A stretch of 8,011 bases of DNA, from contig JAGOBT010000127.1 of assembly GCA_017999135.1 (NCBI GenBank), positions 1-8,011 on the forward strand. Reading direction: 5' to 3'. Positions 1 through 6,329 of the stretch are shown piece after piece; position 1 is the first letter of the stretch, and each line of letters begins with the position of its first letter. The DNA comes from Burkholderiaceae bacterium. Lineage in GTDB: Bacteria; Pseudomonadota; Gammaproteobacteria; Burkholderiales; Burkholderiaceae_C. The notes beneath the pieces are model-generated. The model saw only the letters and a list, made by a program, of their open reading frames with translations. It was not told the origin of the DNA and did not search any database. Position numbers and translations under genes: made by a program.

Positions 1-1023
1 AAGCGCGGGCTGGCGCTCACGCCGATCAAGTTCGGCATCTCGTTCAACGTGGCCCACTTCAACCAGGCCGGCGCGCTGGTGCATGTGTATGCCGACGGCT
101 CGGTGCTGGTGAACCACGGCGGCACCGAAATGGGCCAGGGCCTGAACACCAAGGTGGCGCAGGTGGTGGCCCACGAGCTGGGCATCGGTTTCGACCGTGT
201 GCGGGTGACCGCCACCGACACCCAGAAGGTGGCCAACACCTCGGCCACCGCCGCCAGCACCGGCGCCGACCTGAACGGCAAGGCCGCGCAGGACGCGGCC
301 CGCCAGGTGCGCCAGCGGCTGGCGGCGCACTGGGCCGCGCAGATCGGCGCCGACGCGGCCACGGTGCGATTTGCCAGTGGCCAGGTCAGCAGCGGCAGCC
401 AGCAGATCGCGTTCGACGCCTTGGTGGCCCAGGCCTATGCCGCACGCGTGCAGCTGTGGAGCGACGGCTTCTATGCCACGCCCGGCCTGCACTGGAACCG
501 CGAGACGCTCAAGGGCAAGCCGTTCTTCTATTTCGCCTATGGCGCGGCCTGCGCCGAGGTCATCATCGACACCCTGACCGGCGAGCACAAGGTGCTGCGC
601 GCCGACGTGCTGCACGACGTCGGCCGCAGCCTGAACCCGGCCATCGACATCGGCCAGGTGGAAGGCGCCTTCATCCAGGGCATGGGTTGGCTGACGATGG
701 AAGAACTGCACTGGCACCCGCAGACGGGCAAGCTGCTGACGCATGCGCCCAGCACCTACAAGATCCCCACGGCCAACGACTGCCCGGCGCACTTCGACGT
801 GCAGCTGTACGACGGGGACAACCCCGCCGACACCATCCACCGCAGCAAAGCGGTCGGCGAGCCGCCACTGCTGCTGCCGTTTTCCGTGTTCCTGGCGATC
901 CGCGACGCCATCAGCGCCACCGGCGGCCACCAGGCCGACCCGCCACTGCGCGCCCCGGCCACGCCCGAGGCGGTGCTGGACGCGCTGGACGCCGTGCGGG
1001 CGCAGGCCGGCGCCGCCGCCTGA
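1..1023 (+). CDS. xdhB: Xanthine dehydrogenase molybdopterin-binding subunit XdhB, 3' part (5' end outside window)
   Basis: This is the C-terminal 340 residues of the large molybdenum-cofactor subunit of xanthine dehydrogenase, a cytoplasmic enzyme that oxidises hypoxanthine to xanthine and then to urate. The frame is open from base 1, so the GTG at 49 is an internal valine and not a start. The opening residues KRGLALTPIKFGISFNVAHF and then GGTEMGQGLNTKVAQV are characteristic of the family's molybdopterin-binding region. Further conserved blocks are DVGRSLNPAIDIGQVEGAF (about residues 206-224) and KAVGEPPLLLPFSVFLAIRD. The glutamate of GEPP (codon 859-861) matches the catalytic base known in bovine xanthine oxidase. 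The stop TGA (1021-1023) touches the ATG of xdhC, so the two are surely co-transcribed. The FAD/iron-sulfur subunit XdhA would be expected just upstream, outside the window. An aldehyde oxidase-type relative is much less likely given the linked xdhC. Confidence 0.96.
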   Translation, partial: KRGLALTPIKFGISFNVAHFNQAGALVHVYADGSVLVNHGGTEMGQGLNTKVAQVVAHELGIGFDRVRVTATDTQKVANTSATAASTGADLNGKAAQDAARQVRQRLAAHWAAQIGADAATVRFASGQVSSGSQQIAFDALVAQAYAARVQLWSDGFYATPGLHWNRETLKGKPFFYFAYGAACAEVIIDTLTGEHKVLRADVLHDVGRSLNPAIDIGQVEGAFIQGMGWLTMEELHWHPQTGKLLTHAPSTYKIPTANDCPAHFDVQLYDGDNPADTIHRSKAVGEPPLLLPFSVFLAIRDAISATGGHQADPPLRAPATPEAVLDALDAVRAQAGAAA

Positions 1024-1851
1024 ATGCGCGATGCGCTGAAGGCCACTGCCCGCGCCTGGCTGGCCGCAGGCCGGCCGGCGATGCTGGTGCAGGTGCTGGA
1101 GGCGCGCGGCTCGGTGCCGCGCGAGGCCGGCACCCGCATGCTGGTGTCCGCCGACGTGGTGGCCGGCACCATCGGCGGCGGCCACCTGGAACTCCAGGCC
1201 ATCACCCGCGCCCGCGCCCTGCTGGCCGACCGCATCACCGTCCCGCAAGACCAGCCCATCGCCCTCGGCCCCACGCTGGGCCAGTGCTGCGGTGGCGCGC
1301 TGACCCTGCGCACCGCGCCGCTGGATGCCGCCGCGCTGGCGGCCTGGCCCGACGAGGTGCCGCTGTTCCACCTGCAGCTCTACGGCGCCGGCCATGTGGG
1401 CCGGGCCATCGTGCAACTGCTGGCCCGCCTGCCTTCTGACGTGGACTGGATCGACGAGCGCGAGGCCGAATTCCCCGCCGAGCCCAGCCCGCCGCACATC
1501 CGCCGGCTCTGCGTCGAGCCGGTCGAGGCCGAAGTGCGGCTGGCGCCGCCCGGCGCCTTCTACCTGGTGCTGACCCACAGCCACGACCTGGATCTGCGCA
1601 TCACCGAGGCCATCCTGCAACGCGGCGACTTCGGCTACCTGGGGCTGATCGGCTCGGCCACCAAGCGGGCGCGCTTTCTGGCCCGCTTCCGCCAGCGCGG
1701 CGTGGCCGATGCCGCGCTGGACCGGCTGACCTGCCCGATCGGCGTGCCCGGCATCCCGGGCAAGCAGCCCGAGCAGATCGCCGTGGCGGTGGTCGCCCAG
1801 CTGCTGCAGGTGGCAGCCGCCACGGCGGGCCGCAGCGTCAGTCCAGGCTGA
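1024..1851 (+). CDS. xdhC: Xanthine dehydrogenase accessory protein XdhC
   Basis: A 275-residue protein, a normal length for XdhC. XdhC binds molybdenum cofactor, promotes its sulfuration and delivers it to XdhB; it is not part of the mature enzyme. The N-terminal XdhC/CoxI domain (about residues 10-80) shows LEARGSVPREAGTRMLV and TIGGGHLE. LGPTLGQCCGGALTLR carries the adjacent cysteines C88-C89 typical of the family. A Rossmann-like C-terminal domain starts at LYGAGHVGRAIV (glycines 121, 123, 126) and includes LTHSHDLDL, GLIGSATKRARFLARF and CPIGVPGIPGKQPEQIAVAV. The ATG follows the xdhB stop with no gap and no purine-rich ribosome site, so translation probably depends on ribosomes finishing xdhB. 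The last 14 bases overlap the end of the opposing binding-protein gene. No guanine deaminase gene follows, as it does in some xdh operons. Confidence 0.96.
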   Translation: MRDALKATARAWLAAGRPAMLVQVLEARGSVPREAGTRMLVSADVVAGTIGGGHLELQAITRARALLADRITVPQDQPIALGPTLGQCCGGALTLRTAPLDAAALAAWPDEVPLFHLQLYGAGHVGRAIVQLLARLPSDVDWIDEREAEFPAEPSPPHIRRLCVEPVEAEVRLAPPGAFYLVLTHSHDLDLRITEAILQRGDFGYLGLIGSATKRARFLARFRQRGVADAALDRLTCPIGVPGIPGKQPEQIAVAVVAQLLQVAAATAGRSVSPG

Positions 1852-2860
1852 TCGGCGCGCGCTGCAGCAGCGCCTGGTGCTGCTGGAATTCCTGCCGCAC
1901 CAGCGCCGCGAACCGGGCCGCACTGCCGCCGGCCGGCAGGTTGTCGGCAGCGCGCAGCTGCGCCTTCAGCACCGCGCCGTCCAGCAGCTGGTTGACCAGT
2001 TGGTTGAGCCGCTGCACCACCGCCGCCGGCGTGCCGGCCGGTGCCATCAGGCCGAACACCGAAGCCAGGTTGGCGTCGGGCAGTCCCAGCTCGGCCCAGG
2101 TGGGCACGTCGGGCAGGCTGTCCAGCCGCTGCGGCACACCCACCGCCAGCGGCTTGAACTGGCCGCTGCGGATGTGCTGGCGCTGCGCCGCGGCCACATT
2201 GGTCGACAGCAGCTCGAAGTGGCCGGCCAGGGCGTCGTTGAGCTGTTGGCCGCCACCCTTGTACGGAATGTGGGTCACGCTGCAGCCGGTGGCCCGCTGC
2301 CACTGGGCCAGCACCAGGTGGCCGGTGGTGCCGGCGCCGGTGGTGGCCCAGCGCAGGCGCCCCGGCGCGGCCCGCGCGGCGCGTGTGAGATCGGCCACGC
2401 TGGCGCCTTCAAAGGCCGGCGTGCCCACCAGCAGCGACGGCGTCAGCATCACGCCGGCCACCGGTGTGATGTCGCGCAGCGGGTCGTAGCGCACCTTCGC
2501 CAGCTGCGGGTACAGCGTCAGCGGGCTCAGCGCCGAGAAGGCCAGGGTGTGGCCATCAGGCGGCGCGGCGGCCAGCGCCGTCAGCCCCAGGCTGCCGCCG
2601 GCACCGGGCCGGTAGTCCACCTGCACCGGCACCCCCAGCAGCGGGGCCAGCTGCTCGGCCAGGCTGCGCAGCACCTGGTCACTGACACCGCCCGGCGGGT
2701 ACACCAGCAGGATGCGCACCGGGCCGCCTGGCCAGGCCGGCGCTGCCCGGGCGCCGGCCGCATGCCCGGCTGCCGCGCCCGCCGCCGCCAGCGCAACCGC
2801 CTGCTGCAACCAGGTGCGGCGGGGCGGACGGGGTGGATCGGCGGCATGGCCGCGCATCAT
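1838..2860 (-). CDS. Bug/TctC-family tripartite tricarboxylate transporter substrate-binding protein
   Basis: A 340-residue periplasmic solute-binding protein of the Bug (TctC) family, which captures small carboxylates or related ligands. Family blocks are RILLVYPPGGVSDQVLRSLA near the mature N-terminus, VQVDYRPGAGGSLGL, PPDGHTLAF, THIPYKGGGQQLNDALAGH and MAPAGTPAAVVQRLNQLVNQ. The leader has RRTWLQ (R14-R15), an alanine-rich hydrophobic stretch and a likely cleavage near ARAA (about residues 37-40). The twin arginine makes Tat export plausible, although Sec cannot be excluded. The open frame runs much further upstream (to 3364), but that part is antisense to lysR. I chose the ATG at 2860 because it overlaps the lysR stop as ATGA; a second ATG follows at 2857. 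No clear Shine-Dalgarno lies before either, which fits translational coupling. No TctA or TctB membrane partner is present, so it is an orphan receptor whose ligand cannot be read from sequence. Confidence 0.93.
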   Translation of the reverse strand: MMRGHAADPPRPPRRTWLQQAVALAAAGAAAGHAAGARAAPAWPGGPVRILLVYPPGGVSDQVLRSLAEQLAPLLGVPVQVDYRPGAGGSLGLTALAAAPPDGHTLAFSALSPLTLYPQLAKVRYDPLRDITPVAGVMLTPSLLVGTPAFEGASVADLTRAARAAPGRLRWATTGAGTTGHLVLAQWQRATGCSVTHIPYKGGGQQLNDALAGHFELLSTNVAAAQRQHIRSGQFKPLAVGVPQRLDSLPDVPTWAELGLPDANLASVFGLMAPAGTPAAVVQRLNQLVNQLLDGAVLKAQLRAADNLPAGGSAARFAALVRQEFQQHQALLQRAPISLD

Positions 2861-3792
2861 GGGGCAGCGGGCGTGGGGGTGGCCACATCGCGGGCCATCC
2901 GGCGGGCCAATGCCACGAAAGTGGCCGTCGGGCCAGCCAGGTCGGCCCGGCGCCAGACCAGGGTCATCGGTGCATCCAGCGGCGTGGCGCTGGCCAGCGG
3001 GCAGTAGGCCACGGCATGCGGATGGGCCCCCTGCATCGACGCCGGCACCACCGACACCCCGGCGCCGGCGGCCACCAGGTTCAGATTGCTCATCATGCGC
3101 GGCACCTCGGCCACCACCCGCGGGCTGAAGCCCTGGGCCTCGCACAGCGCCAGCAGGTTGGCATACAGCCCCGGCGCCCCGGGCTGGCGCACCAGGATGA
3201 AGCCCTCGTCGCGCAGCGCGGTCAGCGCCAGCGGGCGCACCGGTTCCCCCGGGCGGGGCGCCAGCGGGTGGTCGATCGGCAGGGCCAGCAGCGCCGGCTC
3301 GTGGAACAGGGTCTCGAACTGCAGCTCCGGTGGCCGGTTGGTCGGCACCCGCAGGAAGCCGCAATGCAGGTGCCCGGCCTGCACCGCGTCGGTGATCTCG
3401 GCGGCATTGGCCTCACGCAGGTCGAGCCCGATGTGCGGGTGCTGCTGCCGGCAGGCGCGCAGCGTGCGCGGCATGTAGGCATGGGCTGCGGCCGAGCTGG
3501 TGAATCCCAGCGCCAGCCGGCCCTGCTCGCCCTGCGCCACCTGCCGCAGCCGGTCGCGCAGCGCCTCGGCCTGGCGCAGCAGTCCACGCGCCTCGTCCTG
3601 CAGCAGGCGGCCCGCCTCGGTCAACGTCACGCCCTTGGGGTGGCGCTGGAACAGCTGCAGGCCCAGCTCGGCTTCCAGCGCCTTGATCTGCTGGCTCAGC
3701 GGCGGCTGGGCCATGCCCAGATGGGCCGCCGCGCGGGTGATGTGACCGGCGTCGGCCACGGCCAGGAAGTAGCGCAGGCGTCGGATGTCCAT
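2857..3792 (-). CDS. LysR-family transcriptional regulator
   Basis: A 311-residue LysR-type regulator, a typical length. The N-terminal winged helix-turn-helix is clear: MDIRRLRYFLAVADAGHITR, then AAAHLGMAQPPLSQQIKALE, then LGLQLFQRHPKGVTLTEAGR (residues 1 to about 63). A linker helix and an inducer-binding domain follow from about residue 90, starting GRLALGFTSSAAAHAYMP. The ITRAAAHLGMAQPPLSQQI signature and the GFTSS start of the effector domain resemble the BenM/CatM/CbbR side of the family, but the effector is unknown. Its stop overlaps the start of the Bug-family binding-protein gene by ATGA, so the two form one operon. It is divergent from the PEP-CTERM hydrolase across a 98-base region containing LysR-type dyads, the classical arrangement for a LysR regulator and its target. 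No Shine-Dalgarno precedes the ATG. Confidence 0.96.
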   Translation of the reverse strand: MDIRRLRYFLAVADAGHITRAAAHLGMAQPPLSQQIKALEAELGLQLFQRHPKGVTLTEAGRLLQDEARGLLRQAEALRDRLRQVAQGEQGRLALGFTSSAAAHAYMPRTLRACRQQHPHIGLDLREANAAEITDAVQAGHLHCGFLRVPTNRPPELQFETLFHEPALLALPIDHPLAPRPGEPVRPLALTALRDEGFILVRQPGAPGLYANLLALCEAQGFSPRVVAEVPRMMSNLNLVAAGAGVSVVPASMQGAHPHAVAYCPLASATPLDAPMTLVWRRADLAGPTATFVALARRMARDVATPTPAAP

Positions 3793-3795
3793 ACG

Positions 3796-3813
3796 TTCAT
3801 CATATTGAATATG
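3796..3813. promoter_or_regulatory. Putative LysR-type operator (overlapping dyads)
   Basis: Two inverted repeats overlap here in the lysR/hydrolase divergent region. TTCA-N6-TGAA (3796-3809) contains the T-N11-A pattern recognised by LysR proteins (T3797, A3809). CATATTGAATATG (3801-3813) is a perfect 6+1+6 palindrome. The centre lies about 55-60 bases before the start point predicted for the rightward promoter and over the presumed lysR promoter. This placement is usual for a LysR recognition site that activates the divergent gene and represses its own. Sequence shows the dyads; binding is inferred. Confidence 0.5.
3799..3804 (-). promoter_or_regulatory. Putative -10 box of lysR
   Basis: On the minus strand this reads TATGAT, five of six matches to TATAAT, lying six bases before the lysR ATG. 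A start point at the usual distance would fall on or next to the ATG, giving a nearly leaderless message. No good -35 box is seen at the expected spacing (the minus strand there reads ATATCT), so the call is weak. Confidence 0.3.
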
Positions 3814-3827
3814 GATTTCTCAGATAT

Positions 3828-3856
3828 TTGACATCTATTTGGTCTGTACCTACCGT
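3828..3856 (+). promoter_or_regulatory. Putative sigma-70 promoter of the PEP-CTERM hydrolase gene
   Basis: A perfect TTGACA (3828-3833) is followed by a 17-base spacer and a poor -10, TACCGT (3851-3856, matching T, A and final T of TATAAT). A strong -35 with a weak -10 suits an activator-dependent promoter. A partial dyad AGAT-N7-ATCT (3822-3836) lies over the -35 box, where LysR activation sites often sit. Predicted transcription would start near 3863, leaving an untranslated leader of about 28 bases. Confidence 0.5.
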
Positions 3857-3878
3857 GCCGCTTTTCACAGTTCTGCGC

Positions 3879-3884
3879 GAGGAG
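3879..3884 (+). promoter_or_regulatory. Ribosome binding site of the PEP-CTERM hydrolase gene
   Basis: GAGGAG, six bases before the ATG at 3891. It decides the start: the frame is open further upstream to a TTG at 3828, but that TTG is part of the -35 box, and the protein beginning at 3891 opens directly with a signal peptide. Confidence 0.8.
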
Positions 3885-3890
3885 ACCCGC

Positions 3891-5303
3891 ATGCGCCGCC
3901 ACCTTCTGTCCCCCACCCGCCCAGCCCTGGTCGGCCTGCTGGCCCTGGCCGCTGTCTGGCCGGCCCAGGCGGCTGACACTCCGATCAGCATCCTGTTCGT
4001 CGGCAACAGCTACACCTTCGGGCGGCTCGACCCGGTGCTGACCTACAACGCGGCGAATGTGCACGACCTCACCCGTCCGCAAGGGCCGTTGCACGGTGGC
4101 CGCAACCCGGCGCTGAGCTTCACCACCGGCGCGCCGTTCACCAACCTCACTGGCACGAACTCGCACCCGGTCGGCACGATGCTTCCGGCGACGTCAACCT
4201 TGCCGATTCGCGAGGCAAATTCTTTCTCGCCACACTTCCACACTGCGGGTTCATTTCAGGGCGCATGGGGCGGTGTGCCCGGCATCTTCAAGATGATGAC
4301 GGACCAGGCCCAGCTGAACTACGAGGTCTCACTGTCCACCCGCAATGCCGCCAGCCTGCGCGGCCACTTTCTCAACACCGCCAATTCCAATTGGGACCTG
4401 CGCGGCAACATCGACAACAAGAAATGGAACAAGGTGGTCCTGCAAGACCAGAGCGATGAGGCCCTGGCGCCGCGCACCGTGGACGGCGTGGCGCTGGGGT
4501 CGAACTACCCGTCCGTGCAGGCTTACGTGGACCGCATCGAGGACTGGGGGCACCAGGGTACGGGCTACACCTATACCGAACAGAGCATGTTCACCGACAT
4601 GTACGGCAGTGTCGAAGCCTGCCAGGCCGCCGGTGGCGGCAACTTTTGCACCAACACCAACGAACGCACGATCCCGACCAACGTCAATGCCAATGCGTCC
4701 GCTGAGATCTACCTGCAGCAGACCTGGGCGCGGCCGAACCTGATCAACCCGCCCGGCACGTCCACCCCGAACCCGCGGACCGGCGACGCGATCTACGCCA
4801 CCACCGCGGCGCCGAGTTACTTTCCGTCGCTGGAGGCGATGACCGACGAGATGACGGTGGCAATGAACAACGTGGCAGCCTTTGCCGGCACCGACGCCAG
4901 CGGCGGCATCGCCGGCGTCATCCCAGTGGGCCAGGCCTTCCTGCGCGCCGTGCGGGACGGTCTGGCCACGCGCGACATGTACGCCAAGGGCGCCGAAACC
5001 GACGGCCTGATCGATCTGTGGTTCAACGACGGCACGCATGCCAGCGTGCATGGCTCGTACCTGAGCGCGCTGACGCTGTTCGGCAGCATCACCGGGCTGG
5101 ACCCGCAGTCCCTGGGCCGGCACGAGCAGGCCGCCTTCGACCTCGGCATCTCGCCCGACGACGCCTGGGCGCTGCAACGCGTGGCCGCGCTGGAACTGGG
5201 CTTTGCCGCTGCCGTGCCGGAGCCCGGCCAGGCAGTGCTGCTGGCCGCGGGCCTGCTGGGGCTGGCCGGTTGGCGCCGGGCGCGCGGGCGCCAGGGCCGC
5301 TGA
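3891..5303 (+). CDS. Secreted SGNH/GDSL-like hydrolase with PEP-CTERM sorting signal
   Basis: A 470-residue exported protein. Residues 1-27 form a signal peptide (MRRHLLSP, a hydrophobic core, then cleavage after AQA). The mature part starts with ISILFVGNSYTFG, an SGNH-type block I with probable nucleophile S40. WNKVVLQDQS (residues 179-188) resembles the second conserved block of the DUF4886-like SGNH group. WFNDGTHASVHG near the end supplies D380 and H383, the D-x-x-H block V. I could not assign the oxyanion glycine and asparagine with confidence. The C-terminus has VPEP (442-445), a hydrophobic helix and an arginine-rich tail (RRARGRQGR), a complete PEP-CTERM signal cut and anchored by exosortase/archaeosortase-type systems. 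The role is presumably ester or acetyl hydrolysis on extracellular polymers or lipids; the substrate is unknown. Two nearby cysteines in the middle (EACQAAGGGNFC) could pair. It is divergent from lysR and converges on the Crp/Fnr gene with a gap of seven bases. The region around 4190-4270 is visibly less GC-rich than its neighbours. Confidence 0.88.
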   Translation: MRRHLLSPTRPALVGLLALAAVWPAQAADTPISILFVGNSYTFGRLDPVLTYNAANVHDLTRPQGPLHGGRNPALSFTTGAPFTNLTGTNSHPVGTMLPATSTLPIREANSFSPHFHTAGSFQGAWGGVPGIFKMMTDQAQLNYEVSLSTRNAASLRGHFLNTANSNWDLRGNIDNKKWNKVVLQDQSDEALAPRTVDGVALGSNYPSVQAYVDRIEDWGHQGTGYTYTEQSMFTDMYGSVEACQAAGGGNFCTNTNERTIPTNVNANASAEIYLQQTWARPNLINPPGTSTPNPRTGDAIYATTAAPSYFPSLEAMTDEMTVAMNNVAAFAGTDASGGIAGVIPVGQAFLRAVRDGLATRDMYAKGAETDGLIDLWFNDGTHASVHGSYLSALTLFGSITGLDPQSLGRHEQAAFDLGISPDDAWALQRVAALELGFAAAVPEPGQAVLLAAGLLGLAGWRRARGRQGR

Positions 5304-5310
5304 TGCGTGA

Positions 5311-6111
5311 TCAGGCCTGCGCCACGCGGGCCAGTGCCTCGGGGTCGATCACCCGCACGTTGTAGCCCGCCACCTCGATCAGGCCCTGGCGGCTGAAGCT
5401 GCGCATCAGGCGTGACAGGGTCTCGGGCGTGATGGCCAGCTGCGACGCCACGTCGCGCTTGCGGTCGGTCAGCTTGACCATGGCCTGGCCAGCGCCGCCC
5501 GGCAACGGCACGCAGCGCTGGTGCAGCCACTGGGCCAGGCGGCCCGGCGCGTCCTTGTGCATCAGTTCATGGGTGTTGACGGCCAGTGCCTGCACCTCAC
5601 GCGCCAGGCCCTGGATCAGGCGCTGGGCCAGGCCGGGATGGGCGGCCAGCCGTGCCTCCAGCGCGTCACAGGGCAGCTCGATCACGCTGGCCGGGCCCAT
5701 TGCCTGGGCGTCCATGGCATGCGGGCCGGACAGCCAGGCCGAGCTGAGGTCCAGCCAGGCCGGGCCTCGCACGATGCGCTCGGTGCGGAACACGCCGTCG
5801 GCGGTCCGCAGGCCCAGTGCCACCTCACCGGTGCGCAAGGCCACCAGGGTGCTGGCAGCGCTGTTGCGGCTGATCACGTTCTGGCCGGCCGACACATGGC
5901 GCAGGCTGGCCAGCTGCGACAGGGTGGCCAATTCATCGTCGGCCAGCGCCGGGGCTCCCAGCAGGCTGCTCCACAACTGTGATTCGGCGCTGCCGCCCGC
6001 CGGCAGCGCCAGCCCGCGCAGTGGCTTGGATGCGTCGACCTTGGCCACAAGGCCCGGCCTGCGCTCGGTCAGGCCGGCGAGGCCGGTGGCGGTGGCGTAG
6101 CTGTGTTCCAT
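5311..6111 (-). CDS. Crp/Fnr-family transcriptional regulator
   Basis: A cytoplasmic DNA-binding regulator of 266 residues from the ATG chosen here. A cyclic-nucleotide-binding-like sensor domain (about residues 45-165) has LLGAPALADDELATL, then HVSAGQNVISRNSA and LVALRTGEVALGL. A dimerisation helix follows and then a Crp-type helix-turn-helix: RKRDVASQLAITPETLSRLM near the C-terminus. The recognition helix carries E230, S233 and R234, as in Fnr (E-x-x-S-R), so an Fnr-like TTGAT half-site is likely. The only cysteines are in CDALEAR and QRCVPLPG; the N-terminal cysteine cluster of Fnr is absent, so it should not bind an iron-sulfur cluster that way. The signal is unknown. The start is uncertain: in-frame ATGs also lie at 6183 and 6192, and a GGGAG sits ten bases before the 6183 one, whereas no clear ribosome site precedes 6111. 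The longer forms add an arginine/glycine-rich stretch that looks unlike the family. Confidence 0.9.
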   Translation of the reverse strand: MEHSYATATGLAGLTERRPGLVAKVDASKPLRGLALPAGGSAESQLWSSLLGAPALADDELATLSQLASLRHVSAGQNVISRNSAASTLVALRTGEVALGLRTADGVFRTERIVRGPAWLDLSSAWLSGPHAMDAQAMGPASVIELPCDALEARLAAHPGLAQRLIQGLAREVQALAVNTHELMHKDAPGRLAQWLHQRCVPLPGGAGQAMVKLTDRKRDVASQLAITPETLSRLMRSFSRQGLIEVAGYNVRVIDPEALARVAQA

Positions 6112-6257
6112 GCGGGTCTGGGCCTGTGTTGGAGCCTGGTCATGCGATCGGGCCCGACCGCGGCGCCCGCCGCTCCAGCCCATGGCAGCCATGCTCCCGC
6201 AGGAGGCTTCCCAGGGGCTTGCGCTGGATCAACGGCGCCACAGGGTCGCCCCAATGA
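6112..6257. other. Gap between porin terminator and Crp/Fnr gene
   Basis: Probable leader and promoter region of the Crp/Fnr gene, read leftward. I find no convincing -35/-10 pair. A perfect 6+1+6 palindrome, CATGGC-A-GCCATG (6181-6193), contains both alternative start codons of the regulator. No independent small gene is supported. Confidence 0.4.
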
Positions 6258-6289
6258 CAACGGCCACCCCGTTTCCGGGGTGGCCGTTG
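6258..6289 (-). terminator. Hairpin terminator of the porin gene
   Basis: A perfect 13-base-pair inverted repeat, CAACGGCCACCCC paired with GGGGTGGCCGTTG, with a six-base loop. It lies 40 bases beyond the porin stop. On the minus strand it is followed only by a weak T-containing stretch (TCATTGG), so it may act partly as an RNA-stabilising stem. It separates porin transcription from the Crp/Fnr gene in the same direction. Confidence 0.72.
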
Positions 6290-6329
6290 CAGGGGCCAGA
6301 CCAGGCAGATGCCCGGTGCAGGTGGCCGG

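Noticed and set aside
2861..3364. In-frame upstream extension of the binding-protein reading frame
   Set aside because: It is antisense to lysR, low-complexity in composition, and the signal peptide begins at 2860.
1877..3831. Long plus-strand open frames opposite the binding protein and lysR
   Set aside because: They are Arg/Gln/His-rich mirror frames typical of GC-rich DNA, with no family motif; the minus-strand proteins are unambiguous.
3828..3890. Upstream TTG start for the PEP-CTERM hydrolase
   Set aside because: The TTG belongs to a TTGACA -35 box, and the added residues would bury the signal peptide; GAGGAG precedes the ATG at 3891.
4329..5177. Long minus-strand open frame opposite the hydrolase
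   Set aside because: No recognisable domain, and it lies fully within a gene with signal peptide, catalytic blocks and PEP-CTERM tail on the other strand.
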